A DNA stretch of 43,933 bases from Streptosporangiaceae bacterium (GCA_030039095.1 JASHQP010000661.1:1-43933), one strand, 5' to 3'. Positions 1-7,348 are shown, numbered from the stretch's first letter. A program made the numbers and translations. The notes: generated from the letters alone by a model not told the origin.

Positions 1-192
1 GTGGCTGAAGATGGCCGGGCTGTCCGTGTGCTCCAGGGCGTCCATGGAAGTCCGGTAGCCGCAGTGGGAGACGTCGACCACCATGCCGACCCGGTTCATC
101 TCCTCGACCACGGCGCGGCCGAAGCCGGTCAGCCCGCGGTCCTGCCGCGCATGGCAGCCGAACCCGGCCAGGTTTTCGGTGTTGTAGGTCAT
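1..192 (-). pseudogene. Membrane dipeptidase (peptidase M19) fragment
   Basis: Reading the minus strand from an in-frame ATG at 192 gives MTYNTENLAGFGCH, then residues resembling GLTGFGRAVVEEMNRVG, VVDVSHCGYRTSMDA and SPAIFSH before the window edge. These match the central block of M19 zinc dipeptidases, which hydrolyse dipeptides; the SH of VDVSH and the FSH motif carry metal-site histidines in the family. Family members normally have roughly 100 or more residues upstream of the LTYN motif, including the HxD metal site. Upstream in the same frame only unrelated arginine-rich translation is visible, so the 5' part appears lost. The C-terminal half continues outside the window. Probably a decayed gene; a sequencing error or an unusual start is possible. 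Confidence 0.6.
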
Positions 193-212
193 CAGCAGAG
201 CACACAGCGCCA

Positions 213-440
213 CTCGTCGACCACCGTACCGGGGTCGACGCCAACCGTCTCGACCTGCCGGACCTCCTGGTGCGCAGGTCGGCGAGCGGCCGGCCCGTGC
301 CGGCTGCGCGCAGATCAAGGCACAGTGCCGCGTGGAAGGAGGTGCCCGCGATGTTCACCGTGGCCCGCCCGCCCGAGCACGACACCGGGGCACGTCGCCT
401 GCTGAACCTTCTGATGGACGGACTGCGGCCTGCACCGTGA
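213..440 (+). other. Possible C-terminal remnant of a TetR-like regulator
   Basis: One plus-strand frame without a good start reads VDANRLDLPDLLVRR, AAWKEVPAMFTVARPPE and ARRLLNLLMDGLRPAP before TGA at 438-440. The closing ARRLLNLLMDGLRP block resembles the last helix of TetR-family C-terminal domains. An ATG at 351 preceded by GGAAGGAGG could start a 29-residue peptide. Nothing resembling the DNA-binding domain is present. This is a weak resemblance only. The rest of the 193-471 stretch shows no other convincing gene. Confidence 0.25.
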
Positions 441-471
441 ACCGCTCACCCACCGCGTTCCAGAGCGGCGG

Positions 472-1029
472 CTAGCTGCCCTCGGCGGCGAGGTGACCGA
501 GCATCTTGGCGGTGATCGCCCCCAGCTGGTCGATTTCCTCGGGGCTGAGCAGGTCGATGAAGTGCCGGCGGACCGACGTCACGTGCAGCGGCGCCGCGTT
601 CTCGAGTACCTGCCGTCCCAGCGGGGTGAGGAACACCGTCGCGCCGCGCCCGTCGTCGCCGCAGGCGCCCTTGGCGACCAGCCCGCGGCGTTCCATGCGG
701 CCGACGTGGTGGGCCAGACGGCTGGTGGACCACAGCAGGCGATCGGCGAGGGCGGTCGCCCGCCAGGAGGGCTCGCTGGCGTCGGCGGGCGTGGCGGGCG
801 TGGCGGGCGCGCCGGCGACCTGGCGGGCCGGAACGCCCTGGACCGGGGGAAGCGGGTCTTCGGTCAGCGTGGAGAGCACGTCGTAGTCCGATTCGGACAG
901 GTCAGAGTCCCTCGCCAGGTCACGAGCGATCTGCAGGTCGAGCAGCGCGCTCATCCTGCGGTATCCCCGCCATGCGCGCTGCTCCCGGTCGGTCAGCCAG
1001 CGCGGTGCGGTGAGCGGCCCCTCTGCCAT
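472..1029 (-). CDS. MarR-family transcriptional regulator
   Basis: 185 aa, winged-helix regulator. The N-terminal helix (WLTDREQRAWRGYRRM) and the YDVLSTLTEDP helix are typical of MarR proteins. The recognition helix and wing lie near residues 90-135 (ALADRLLWSTSRLAHHVGRM, then RRGLVAKGACGDDGRGA). The linker at about residues 60-85 is enlarged by an Ala/Pro/Thr-rich insert (GAPATPATPADAS), unusual for the family. It is transcribed divergently from the membrane protein at 1090, and two dyads in the shared intergenic region are plausible operators, so autorepression and control of the 1090-2542 genes is inferred. Ligand unknown. Confidence 0.85.
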   Translation of the reverse strand: MAEGPLTAPRWLTDREQRAWRGYRRMSALLDLQIARDLARDSDLSESDYDVLSTLTEDPLPPVQGVPARQVAGAPATPATPADASEPSWRATALADRLLWSTSRLAHHVGRMERRGLVAKGACGDDGRGATVFLTPLGRQVLENAAPLHVTSVRRHFIDLLSPEEIDQLGAITAKMLGHLAAEGS

Positions 1030-1054
1030 GCAGCCAGGGTAGCCCAGAACTTAT

Positions 1055-1099
1055 TGACATGTCAGCTAACGCTTCCTAATCTTGCTGATGTGTCAGCAA
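1055..1099. promoter_or_regulatory. Paired palindromic operators between MarR gene and membrane protein gene
   Basis: A perfect 10-bp palindrome TGACATGTCA lies at 1055-1064. A second dyad, TTGCTGA-TGTG-TCAGCAA, lies at 1082-1099 with perfect 7-bp arms. Aligned directly, the sites share TGA--TGTCAGC--AA and start 32 bp apart, about three helical turns. The second overlaps the GTG start of the downstream gene. The arrangement fits two MarR dimers on the same DNA face; binding is inferred. Confidence 0.6.
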
Positions 1100-1767
1100 A
1101 GTTGCGGCTTCTCGCCCGCGTCGCGTGGCTCTACCTGGGGCTGGCCGGCTTCGGGGTGAGCATTGCGCTGCTGGTCCGGGCTCGGCTCGGTCTGGATCCG
1201 TGGGACGTGCTGCATCAGGGCATCGCGCGGGACCTGGGCGTGCCGATCGGCTGGGTTGTGATCGGCGTCAGCGGCATCGTGCTGCTGGCGTGGATCCCGC
1301 TGCGGCAGCGTCTCGGCTTCGGCACGGTCAGCAACGCGATCGTCGTCGGGCTGGTGGCCGACCAGGCCCTTTCGGTGATCCCCTCGCCGCGCGCCATTGC
1401 TGTCCGGCTGGCGATGCTGGCTGGGGCCGTCGCGGTCAACGCGGTCTCGACCGCGTGCTACATAGGGGCCGGCCTGGGTCCGGGGCCGCGTGACGGGCTC
1501 ATGACCGGCCTCGCCGGGCGAGGCTACTCGATCCGGGTCGTGCGCACCGCTATCGAGGTCACGGTGCTGGTCACCGGCGTCCTGCTCGGCGGCTCGGTCG
1601 GTATCGGCACCGTCGCGTACGCGCTGTCCATCGGCCCACTCGTCCACTTCCTGCTCCCCCGGCTGCGACTACCCACGACATGGAGCGACCATGACTCAGC
1701 TACTGCTCGGCGTGAACATCCCGGCCAGCACCGACAGCAACCCGGTGGAACTGGCACGGGCGGCTGA
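1090..1767 (+). CDS. YczE/YyaS/YitT-like integral membrane protein
   Basis: About 225 aa with five to six hydrophobic segments: LGLAGFGVSIALLV, WVVIGVSGIVLLAWIPL, VSNAIVVGLVADQAL, AMLAGAVAVNAVST, AIEVTVLVTGVLLGG and VAYALSIGPLVHFLLP. The GLDPWDVLHQGI motif after the first segment and the GAGLGPGPRDGLMTGL loop are characteristic of the YczE (DUF6198-like) family, which has no settled biochemical function. The GTG at 1090 is chosen because translation further upstream runs into the divergent MarR gene; this start lies inside an operator dyad. The last 25 residues overlap the next gene by 77 bp, an unusually long overlap, so a shorter ancestral C-terminus is possible. Likely co-transcribed with the oxidoreductase. 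Confidence 0.75.
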   Translation: MSAKLRLLARVAWLYLGLAGFGVSIALLVRARLGLDPWDVLHQGIARDLGVPIGWVVIGVSGIVLLAWIPLRQRLGFGTVSNAIVVGLVADQALSVIPSPRAIAVRLAMLAGAVAVNAVSTACYIGAGLGPGPRDGLMTGLAGRGYSIRVVRTAIEVTVLVTGVLLGGSVGIGTVAYALSIGPLVHFLLPRLRLPTTWSDHDSATARREHPGQHRQQPGGTGTGG

Positions 1768-2542
1768 GACGCTCGGGTACGACTTCGTCTCGGCGTCCGA
1801 CCACCCGTGCGGCACGAACCCGACCCGTGAGACCTGGACGATGCTGACGTGGATCGCCGCCAGCACCACCCGCATTCGCGTCGCCACCCGCGTGCTGGGC
1901 GTGCCATACCGGCCGCCGGCCATCGTGGCGAAGATGGCCGAGACGCTTGACCGGCTCAGCCGGGGCCGCCTGATCCTCGGCATGGGCGGCGGGTATTCCG
2001 ACGCGGAGTTCCGCGCCTTCGGCCTGACCACGCCGACACCGCGAGAGAAGGTCGACGGGCTGGAGGAGGCAATTCAGATCATCCGCGGCCTGTGGGCCCA
2101 GCCGGACTTCAGCTTCCCCGGGCGCCTGTACCGCACCGAGGACGCCGACCTCGAGCCCAAGCCGGCACACCACATCCCGATCTGGCTCGGCACGTTCGGG
2201 GACCGGGCGCTGGGGGTGACCGGCCGTCACGCGGACGGCTGGATCCCCTCCCTCGGCTACGTGCCAGACGACGAGCTCCTGGCCATGCACCGCAAGGTAC
2301 TGGCCGCCAGGGGCAACAACGACCAGGACTTCACCTGCGCGCTCAACCTGACGATCCACGTCGGCGGCCGACCCGATCCCGCTCGGCCCGAACTCGTGGC
2401 GGGCACCCCGGAACAGATAGCCGAGCGCCTGCGCGGGTTCATCAGGGCAGGCTTCAGCGCCCTCAACGCGATCACGGTCCCCGGCCACCTGGACCAGCTG
2501 GAACGGATCGCCACCGAAGTACTCCCCCAGCTGCGCGACTAG
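1691..2542 (+). CDS. LLM-class (luciferase-like) F420-dependent oxidoreductase
   Basis: 283 aa TIM-barrel enzyme of the bacterial luciferase superfamily. Signature blocks are ELARAAETLGYDFVSASDH near the N-terminus, RIRVATRVLGVPYRPP at about 60-75, TLDRLSRGRLILGMGGGY at about 80-100, REKVDGLEEAIQIIRGLW and PIWLGTFGDRAL. The GRLILGMGGGY motif and absence of a flavin-specific signature suggest F420 as cofactor, as in most actinobacterial members; the substrate cannot be inferred. The ATG is preceded by GGAGCGACC. It overlaps the upstream membrane gene by 77 bp and is probably in the same MarR-controlled transcript. A bulged hairpin immediately after its stop is a likely terminator. Confidence 0.9.
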   Translation: MTQLLLGVNIPASTDSNPVELARAAETLGYDFVSASDHPCGTNPTRETWTMLTWIAASTTRIRVATRVLGVPYRPPAIVAKMAETLDRLSRGRLILGMGGGYSDAEFRAFGLTTPTPREKVDGLEEAIQIIRGLWAQPDFSFPGRLYRTEDADLEPKPAHHIPIWLGTFGDRALGVTGRHADGWIPSLGYVPDDELLAMHRKVLAARGNNDQDFTCALNLTIHVGGRPDPARPELVAGTPEQIAERLRGFIRAGFSALNAITVPGHLDQLERIATEVLPQLRD

Positions 2543-2573
2543 CGCCATCGCCTGCGAGATCGCAGGCTGGCGC
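2542..2573. terminator. Bidirectional hairpin terminator between convergent genes
   Basis: Arms GCGCCA (2542-2547) and GCCTGCGA (2550-2557) pair perfectly with TCGCAGGC (2560-2567) and TGGCGC (2568-2573), giving a 14-bp stem with one 2-nt bulge and a 2-nt turn. It sits in the 46-bp gap between the convergent oxidoreductase and DinB genes. There is no T-tract, as is common in actinobacteria. Confidence 0.65.
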
Positions 2574-2588
2574 CCGGCTCGTTCCGGG

Positions 2589-3224
2589 TTACTGGCCGAC
2601 GCGGCCGTCGATCCGCTCGCGGAGCAGATCGGCGTGGCCGAGGTGGCGGGCGTACTCCTCGACCATGTGGAGTATCACCTCGCGCAGCGCGATGGTCGTG
2701 CCGTCTTGCATGGGACTGCGGACGCCGAGGTCGGGTGAGTCGGCGACGAACTGCTCCGCGAAGGCGACCTCGTCGCGCCAGAGGCGCCATGCATCGTCCA
2801 CCACCGCCGGATCGGCCACCGCGCCCGCCCAGTCAGCATCAAGGACGTCGTCGGACCAGTACAGCGGCGGCGCGTCGGCCTGAGCCATCACCCGCCGGAA
2901 CCAGTTGCGCTCCACGTCGGCCATATGGCGGATCAGGCCGAGCAGGGACATGGTGGAGGGCGGCACCGATCGCCGGGCCAACTGCTCCGCGTCGAGGCCG
3001 GCGCACTTCAGTTCCAGGGCCAGCCGGTAAGCGCGCAGGTAGTCCAGGAGCGTCACCCGCTCGCCTTCCAGCTCGGGGCCTGCGAACCTCGGATCCTGCG
3101 CCGGATCCATCCACATGTTGGATTTCGGGTCAACCGCGTTCCAGCGTTCGGGTACAGCGTCCGCGGTGCTCTGCTGCGTCACGGCAACCAGCCTGTCATC
3201 CCGCGTCACGGTGCGGCGAGGCAT
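2589..3224 (-). CDS. DinB/DUF664 family protein (putative thiol transferase fold)
   Basis: 211 aa from the longest start. The DinB four-helix fold is shown by LLDYLRAYRLALELKCAGLDAEQL, then SLLGLIRHMADVERNWF with a metal-ligand His, and REVILHMVEEYARHLGHADLLRERIDG near the C-terminus with the paired His motif. DinB proteins bind a divalent metal, and several actinobacterial members are mycothiol-dependent transferases or isomerases; which reaction applies here is unknown. Start is uncertain: no clear ribosome binding site precedes 3224, and GTG 3182 or ATG 3116 would still leave the conserved core intact. Monocistronic between a terminator hairpin and a divergent remnant. Confidence 0.85.
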   Translation of the reverse strand: MPRRTVTRDDRLVAVTQQSTADAVPERWNAVDPKSNMWMDPAQDPRFAGPELEGERVTLLDYLRAYRLALELKCAGLDAEQLARRSVPPSTMSLLGLIRHMADVERNWFRRVMAQADAPPLYWSDDVLDADWAGAVADPAVVDDAWRLWRDEVAFAEQFVADSPDLGVRSPMQDGTTIALREVILHMVEEYARHLGHADLLRERIDGRVGQ

Positions 3225-3244
3225 TATCTATCATCACGACGATC

Positions 3245-3358
3245 AATCACGACTGGCAGTGGCTCGACCGGGCATCCGCACAGGCGCTTGCCTTCACCGC
3301 CCGCCGTGCCGGGGCCAGGGGCGTGCTGCTGGCGTTCGCCACCCGTGGCTCTCTGCGT
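3245..3358 (+). pseudogene. Fragment of a LuxR-family AAA (MalT-like) regulator
   Basis: One plus frame reads NHDWQWLDRASAQALAFTAR and RAGARGVLLAFATRGS. This is the Walker B neighbourhood of large LuxR/AAA regulators, normally D-D-x-Q/H-W-L-D-x-x-S-x-x-A-L-x-F-x-A-R-R with a following F-A-x-R motif. Only about 38 codons are recognisable. There is no Walker A upstream and no LuxR HTH downstream, so it is an isolated relic. It occupies the leader of the following antitoxin gene. Confidence 0.55.
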
Positions 3359-3384
3359 GTCCTACTACTGTGCTACCATTTCTC

Positions 3385-3645
3385 GTGGCCGTCCGCAAGA
3401 AGCGCTCCATTTCCATCCCGCCCGAACTCGATGCCGAGATCGCCTCGGCCGCGCAGTCCGCCGGGATGACGTACAGCGCCTGGATCGCCCAGACCGCGCG
3501 GAAGGAGTTCACCATCCGGGCCGGCCTCGAAGCGGTCAGCCAGTTCGAGGACGAGCACGGCCCGTTCAGCCCTGACGAGATCGCCGAGGCCGACGAATGG
3601 GCCGCCAGGATCAGCCAGTCGTCCGCCACCCGGCAAACCGCGTGA
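3385..3645 (+). CDS. Ribbon-helix-helix antitoxin partner of a PIN toxin
   Basis: 86 aa from GTG 3385. VRKKRSISIPPELDAEIASA is a classic ribbon-helix-helix opening: a short beta strand with alternating polar residues, then helix A. MTYSAWIAQTARKEFTI forms helix B. The C-terminal part (QFEDEHGPFSPDEIAEADEW) is acidic and fits the toxin-wrapping tail of antitoxins. Its TGA overlaps the GTG of the downstream PIN gene (GTGA), the usual translational coupling of such pairs. Likely autoregulates together with the toxin. The start is not strongly fixed because no clear ribosome binding site precedes it. Confidence 0.75.
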   Translation: MAVRKKRSISIPPELDAEIASAAQSAGMTYSAWIAQTARKEFTIRAGLEAVSQFEDEHGPFSPDEIAEADEWAARISQSSATRQTA

Positions 3646-4025
3646 CTGGGATCACCTACGACTCCGGGGCACTGATCGCTGCCGAGCGGGGTGAGCGGCT
3701 GATCTGGGCCCGCCATCGTGCGCTTCTGCTTCGCCGTCTCGTGCCGACCGTCCCCGCGCCCGTCGTCGCCCAGTGCTGGCGAGGAACACCTCGGCAGGCG
3801 CAGCTCGCCCGCCTGCTGGCCGGATGCGAGGTCGAGGCCCTCGATGACACCAGGGCGAGGGCAGCCGGGATCCTCGCCGGCCGAGCCCGCACCGCCGACA
3901 TCGTCGACGCCAGCGTCGTCGAGGGCGCCCTCCGGCGCGGCGACGCCATCGTCAGCTCCGACGAAGGCGACCTGGATGCCATCGCCGCGGCTGTCAGCCG
4001 CCGTATCGACGTCGAGCACCCATAG
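3642..4025 (+). CDS. PIN-domain ribonuclease toxin (VapC-like)
   Basis: 127 aa from the GTG overlapping the antitoxin stop. The PIN fold is supported by the first acidic residue in ITYDSGALIAAERGE, the PAPVVAQCWRG segment (the family Glu position is here Gln), TADIVDASVVEGALRRG with the third conserved Asp, and AIVSSDEGDLDAIA with the last Asp pair. PIN toxins are Mg-dependent RNases, often cutting tRNA. The Q in place of the second acidic position should be checked, since it could reduce activity. Another open reading start at 3597 would overlap the antitoxin heavily and is not preferred. Confidence 0.75.
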   Translation: MTGITYDSGALIAAERGERLIWARHRALLLRRLVPTVPAPVVAQCWRGTPRQAQLARLLAGCEVEALDDTRARAAGILAGRARTADIVDASVVEGALRRGDAIVSSDEGDLDAIAAAVSRRIDVEHP

Positions 4026-4136
4026 CTTGGCCGGATGTCAGATCGCATCGCGGAGCGATTCGATGCCGCGGGCCACGGCGGCCGCCGAAGCCAGGCCCGG
4101 GTCCTGGCCGGCGGGCAGCCGCAGCAGTCAGATGGC

Positions 4137-5453
4137 CTACGGCGTGTAGCTGTAGCCCGGTGTGACCGCCGTGCAGCAGCTGTTGCCGACGGCAACCCCG
4201 CCGCCCCAGACGAGTACTTCTGACCCGGTCCAGAGCTCGTAGGCTTCCTGCCGTCCCGGCACCGGGGCCTTCGGCCCGACGGACCAGCTTCTGGTGGCGA
4301 GGTCCAGGCTGAGCGGGCGGCCACCCGCGACCCCGTCTTCGATCGTGATGACGGAGGCCCCGGTCCAGACGCCTGCGGTCGTTCCGCCCTCCTCGAACCC
4401 CACGGGCGCATCGGGCAGGCGCATCCAGGTGCCGGTCACGGGATCGTAGGCGGCGGCGTCCCTCTGCATGCCTGCCGAACTGTCTCCCCCGCCAACGACC
4501 AGGTACTTGCCGGTCCATACGGTCACCATCGAGTCGCGCCCGGCATGCCCGAGAGGTGAGACCGGCAGCGTCGACCACTTCTCCGTGGCCGGGTCGTAGG
4601 CGATGCCCTCGGGATGGCCGGTCGAGTCTGCCGACGGCCCCCAGACGATCATCTCCTTGCCGGTCCAGACGGCCTCGCCGAACAGCGGTGCCTGGGATGG
4701 CGCCACCGTCCCGGCCGCCCACGAGTTCGTCGCCGGGTCGTAGGTCGCGGCGGCCAGCGAGCCGCCCCCGTGTGCTCCCTGGCCGTGCCCGAAGAAACCC
4801 CAGACCAGCATGACTCTCCCGGTCCAGACGGCGTAGCTGCCGCTGCCCGTGAGGTTGCCGCCGAGGGAGCCGGGGATCGGCGCCAGCTTGCGCCAGGTGT
4901 TGGTCGCGGGGTTGTAGGCGGCGCCATTGGAGTAGGAGCCGGAGGGACCCGAGCCACCGAAGAGGAGCATGTCCTTGCCGGTCCAGACCGTCACCGGGAG
5001 GTCCCGGCCGGCCAGCGGGCTGGCGGCCATCTTCGTCCAGGTCCGCGTCGCCGGGTCGTACACGGCGCCGTTGCCGTACTGGGCCGTGCCCGAGTAGCCG
5101 CCCCAGACGATCATCTCCTTGCCGGTCCAGACGGACGCGTATTCGCTCCGGGCGGCGATCGGGGCCGCCGGAAGGCGTGCCCATCCGGCCGGGCCAGGCG
5201 CGGTCACCGGTATCGCCGGCCGGGCCGGGCGCGGGTTGGGGTGGCCACCGCCGGAGAGGGCGGCCGACGCAGCGATCACCGTGATGACCGCGGCGGCGGC
5301 AAGGACCGGGCTGGCGATCGTTAATGCGCGCCGCCGACGCCACCGCGTGCGGCCACTGTGGCCAGCCGCAGGCACGCTGATCTGCGACGGAGGCTGGTCC
5401 ACTTCGGCCTCGAGGGTGAAAAGCGTTCTCAGTTGGTCCTCAAGCATGGCCAT
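4137..5453 (-). CDS. Membrane-anchored WTG/kelch-like beta-propeller protein
   Basis: 438 aa. Residues 1-50 form a cytoplasmic segment (MAMLEDQLRTLFTLEAEVD and a basic RTRWRRRRA stretch), followed by one transmembrane helix (IASPVLAAAAVITVIAASAAL). Outside are seven blades each beginning near a V-W-T-G motif: VWTGKEMIVWGG, VWTGKDMLLFGG, VWTGRVMLVWG, VWTGKEMIVWG, VWTGKYLVVGGG, VWTGASVITIEDG and LWTGSEVLVWGGG, with YDPATRTW-like kelch turns between them. The ATG overlaps the upstream SigE-type sigma gene by 14 bp, so they are translationally coupled. In actinobacteria such proteins follow SigE-family factors and may sense or restrain them; that role is inferred. Confidence 0.8.
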   Translation of the reverse strand: MAMLEDQLRTLFTLEAEVDQPPSQISVPAAGHSGRTRWRRRRALTIASPVLAAAAVITVIAASAALSGGGHPNPRPARPAIPVTAPGPAGWARLPAAPIAARSEYASVWTGKEMIVWGGYSGTAQYGNGAVYDPATRTWTKMAASPLAGRDLPVTVWTGKDMLLFGGSGPSGSYSNGAAYNPATNTWRKLAPIPGSLGGNLTGSGSYAVWTGRVMLVWGFFGHGQGAHGGGSLAAATYDPATNSWAAGTVAPSQAPLFGEAVWTGKEMIVWGPSADSTGHPEGIAYDPATEKWSTLPVSPLGHAGRDSMVTVWTGKYLVVGGGDSSAGMQRDAAAYDPVTGTWMRLPDAPVGFEEGGTTAGVWTGASVITIEDGVAGGRPLSLDLATRSWSVGPKAPVPGRQEAYELWTGSEVLVWGGGVAVGNSCCTAVTPGYSYTP

Positions 5454-6009
5454 GCACCTCGTCGGAGCGGTCGGTTCGGCCCGCCACCTGAGCTGTGGCA
5501 CACCGGCTGGTGGTGACGGACTCTGAGCTGTACGCCAGGGTGCGCCGGAGGGTGGCAAGAGCCTTGGCGGTCTGGCTCTTGATCGTGCCGGGAGCGCAGC
5601 CGAGCGCCTGAGCCGTCTGGGTTACGTCGAGGTCGCAGTAATACCGCAGCACCAGCACGGCGCGCTGGCGCGGCGCGAGGACCGCCAGGGCAGCCTGCAG
5701 GTCCAGCAGGGCGTCCAGGTCGGCCGCCGGGGCCCGGATCTCGGGCGGCCGGTCGGTGACGCTCACCCGCCGGGCCCAGGCCGTTCGCCTTCCCCGGACA
5801 AACTCGCGGACGAGGATGCCGCGGACGTACGCATCGGTGCTGTCGGCCGTCGCGGCCCGGTGCCAGTGCTGGCACAGTTGCGACAGCACCGCCTGGACGA
5901 GGTCGTCGGCGTCGTGCCAGTTCCGGCACAGCAGCAGGGCCAGCCGACGTAAGGACGGGATGGTGACAGCCGCGTACGCGGCGAACTCATCGCCCGGGTC
6001 CGTCGTCAT
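5440..6009 (-). CDS. SigE-family RNA polymerase sigma factor
   Basis: 189 aa ECF sigma factor. Region 2 covers RRLALLLCRNWHDADDLVQA and the DAYVRGILVREFVRGRRT segment. Region 4 covers LAVLAPRQRAVLVLRYYCDL, TQTAQALGCAPGTIKSQTAK and ALATLRRTL, where the GTIKSQ helix reads the -35 element. The ATG at 6009 (MTTDPGDEF) fits the family N-terminus; the frame is open to 6087 but without a better start. It overlaps the kelch-like membrane gene, so the pair forms an operon. No zinc anti-sigma gene is adjacent, so the coupled membrane protein is the obvious candidate regulator. The 87-bp gap to the YceI gene upstream shows no hairpin, so co-transcription with yceI is possible. Confidence 0.9.
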   Translation of the reverse strand: MTTDPGDEFAAYAAVTIPSLRRLALLLCRNWHDADDLVQAVLSQLCQHWHRAATADSTDAYVRGILVREFVRGRRTAWARRVSVTDRPPEIRAPAADLDALLDLQAALAVLAPRQRAVLVLRYYCDLDVTQTAQALGCAPGTIKSQTAKALATLRRTLAYSSESVTTSRCATAQVAGRTDRSDEVHGHA

Positions 6010-6096
6010 AGCCGGAGCCGCCAGGAAGTGGTCATGACTGCTAGAAGCATCCGGCGCCCCGTTCGGTTGCCTTGCCGTCCGGAGCAATTCTGGAAC

Positions 6097-6645
6097 TTAG
6101 GCGCGGGTGAACAGCGCGTGGATGACGATGGTGTTGTGCATCGGCGCCATGCGCAGCGGGCTGTAGGTCAGGCCGAAGTCCGCCCGGTTGACCGGGACCT
6201 CGGCATCGAGCCGCACCTCGCCGTCCGTGACGGAGACTTTCGCGTCGAAGGAGAGCGGGAGCGTGCGGCCGCGGACGGTCAGGCTGCCGGTCACCTGGAC
6301 GCCCTCGCCGGCCGGCTGCACGCCGTCGATCGTGTAGGTGATGTCCGGGTGATTGGCGGTGTCGAAGACCTTGGCCGAGCGCAGGTCCTTGTCGCGCGTC
6401 TTGTTCTTCGTGTCGATCGACCCGGCGGCAACCGTGAAGGTGCCGGAGGCCTGCCCGCCCTCGGTCACCACGGCGCTGGCGGTGACCTGGCCGAAGACGC
6501 CGTGCAGCGGGAACAGGCCCCACGTGTGCCGGGTCTCCAGCAGGACCTCGGACCGGGCCGGGTCCAGGGTCCAGGACCCCGTGAACGTGCCGTCCTTGAC
6601 CAGCGCCTGCAGCGCCGAGGCCGTCAGCTGTCCCTGCGGTGCCAT
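6097..6645 (-). CDS. YceI-family lipocalin-like protein
   Basis: 182 aa. YceI beta-barrel signatures are present: FTGSWTLDPARSEVLLETRH at the start, VFGQVTASAVV, AGSIDTKNKTRDKDLRS, HPDITYTI, VTGSLTVRGRTLPLSF and the C-terminal VNRADFGLTY. YceI proteins bind polyisoprenoid or other amphiphilic ligands in an antiparallel barrel. No signal peptide is visible, so this member is probably cytoplasmic. It is divergent from a MarR regulator across a 125-bp intergenic region with two inverted repeats, so repression by that regulator is likely. Confidence 0.88.
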   Translation of the reverse strand: MAPQGQLTASALQALVKDGTFTGSWTLDPARSEVLLETRHTWGLFPLHGVFGQVTASAVVTEGGQASGTFTVAAGSIDTKNKTRDKDLRSAKVFDTANHPDITYTIDGVQPAGEGVQVTGSLTVRGRTLPLSFDAKVSVTDGEVRLDAEVPVNRADFGLTYSPLRMAPMHNTIVIHALFTRA

Positions 6646-6660
6646 GCCACCCTCCGCACA

Positions 6661-6716
6661 TTCCGTTCCTGGAACAGAATAGTTTTGTTACCGGAAGCAT
6701 ATAAACTTAGTTCCGG
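6661..6716. promoter_or_regulatory. Inverted repeats in the yceI/marR divergent promoter
   Basis: TTCCGTTCCTGGAACAGAA at 6661-6679 is a 19-bp dyad with one mismatched arm position (C/A). A second repeat has CCGGAA at 6691-6696 and TTCCGG at 6711-6716, flanking an AT-rich segment with ATATAAACTT suitable for a promoter. Both lie between divergent start codons and are candidate MarR operators. Confidence 0.5.
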
Positions 6717-6732
6717 CTGTCAAGGTGGCACG

Positions 6733-6763
6733 GCGCACCCGGAAGGACAGCGCACCCGGAAGG
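6733..6763 (+). repeat. 14-bp tandem direct repeat carrying duplicated Shine-Dalgarno
   Basis: GCGCACCCGGAAGG occurs at 6733-6746 and again at 6750-6763 with a 17-bp period. The GGAAGG of the second copy lies 7 bp before the ATG of the MarR gene and probably serves as its ribosome binding site; the first copy is a spare. Confidence 0.7.
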
Positions 6764-6770
6764 CAGGCCC

Positions 6771-7238
6771 ATGGCGGACGCGGCGGGCGGCTCGGAGCAC
6801 TCCGCGCTGTGCCTGCGCCTGATGCAGCTGTTTCCCCGGGTGATCAGGGGAATGCGCCGCTGGCACGACCACGCGCCGCACGCGCCAGCCCCGCTGAGCC
6901 CGCGGCACGTCGCCGCGCTCGAGCAGATCCGCGGCGGCCCGCTCACCGTCGGGGAACTGGCCTCCCAGCTGGGCCTGACCCTGCCCACGGTCAGCGGCGT
7001 GCTCGCCGACCTTGACCGCGCCGGCCTGGTCGAGCGGCGCCCGGACCCGGCCGACAGGCGGCGCACGATCGTCCAGATCGTCCCCGGCCAGGCGGCCCTG
7101 ATCGGCCAGTGGCTCGACGGCGCCGCCAAGCCGCTGGCCCGCGTTCTGGATCAGCTCACCCCCAGCGAGCAGGAAGCATTCCTCAAGGCCATGGACCTGC
7201 TCGAAACCGAACTGCACCGGCACGACACCTCCGGCTGA
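6771..7238 (+). CDS. MarR-family transcriptional regulator
   Basis: 155 aa. Helix 1 is SALCLRLMQLFPRVIRGM. The winged helix is LSPRHVAALEQI, LTVGELASQLGLTLPTVSGVLADLDRAGLVERR with the wing DPADRRRTIVQI, exactly the MarR pattern. The C-terminal dimerisation helices follow (RVLDQLTPSEQEAFLKAMDLLE). ATG 6771 is preceded by GGAAGG. It is divergent from the YceI gene and probably represses it and itself. No ligand can be proposed from sequence. Confidence 0.9.
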   Translation: MADAAGGSEHSALCLRLMQLFPRVIRGMRRWHDHAPHAPAPLSPRHVAALEQIRGGPLTVGELASQLGLTLPTVSGVLADLDRAGLVERRPDPADRRRTIVQIVPGQAALIGQWLDGAAKPLARVLDQLTPSEQEAFLKAMDLLETELHRHDTSG

Positions 7239-7297
7239 ATACACCCGGCGCGCCAGCGGAGCGCCCCAACATGGCGGTTGCCAAGGCGACGACCGAT

Positions 7298-7332
7298 GTT
7301 GATGACATACAATTCCCATGTATAACTTCAAC
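7298..7332. promoter_or_regulatory. Promoter/operator of the second VapBC pair
   Basis: GTTGATGACATACA at 7298-7311 and TGTATAACTTCAAC at 7319-7332 form an inverted repeat matching at 10 of 14 positions (GTTGA....ATACA). TTGATG at 7299-7304 and TATAAC at 7321-7326 sit 16 bp apart, so the dyad covers a plausible -35/-10 promoter. Autorepression by the toxin-antitoxin complex is the usual logic for such sites. Confidence 0.5.
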
Positions 7333-7348
7333 ATGGTGGTGGTGGATC

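Noticed and set aside
493..1089. Long open frame upstream of and in frame with the YczE-like gene
   Set aside because: It is antisense to the well-supported MarR gene; codons before 1090 show no protein similarity, so the gene is started at GTG 1090.
4038..4124. Minus-strand LLRLPAGQDPGLASAAV frame ending in TGA
   Set aside because: Looks faintly like the tail of a PLP enzyme or regulator, but only 28 residues follow an in-frame stop; insufficient to call even a relic.
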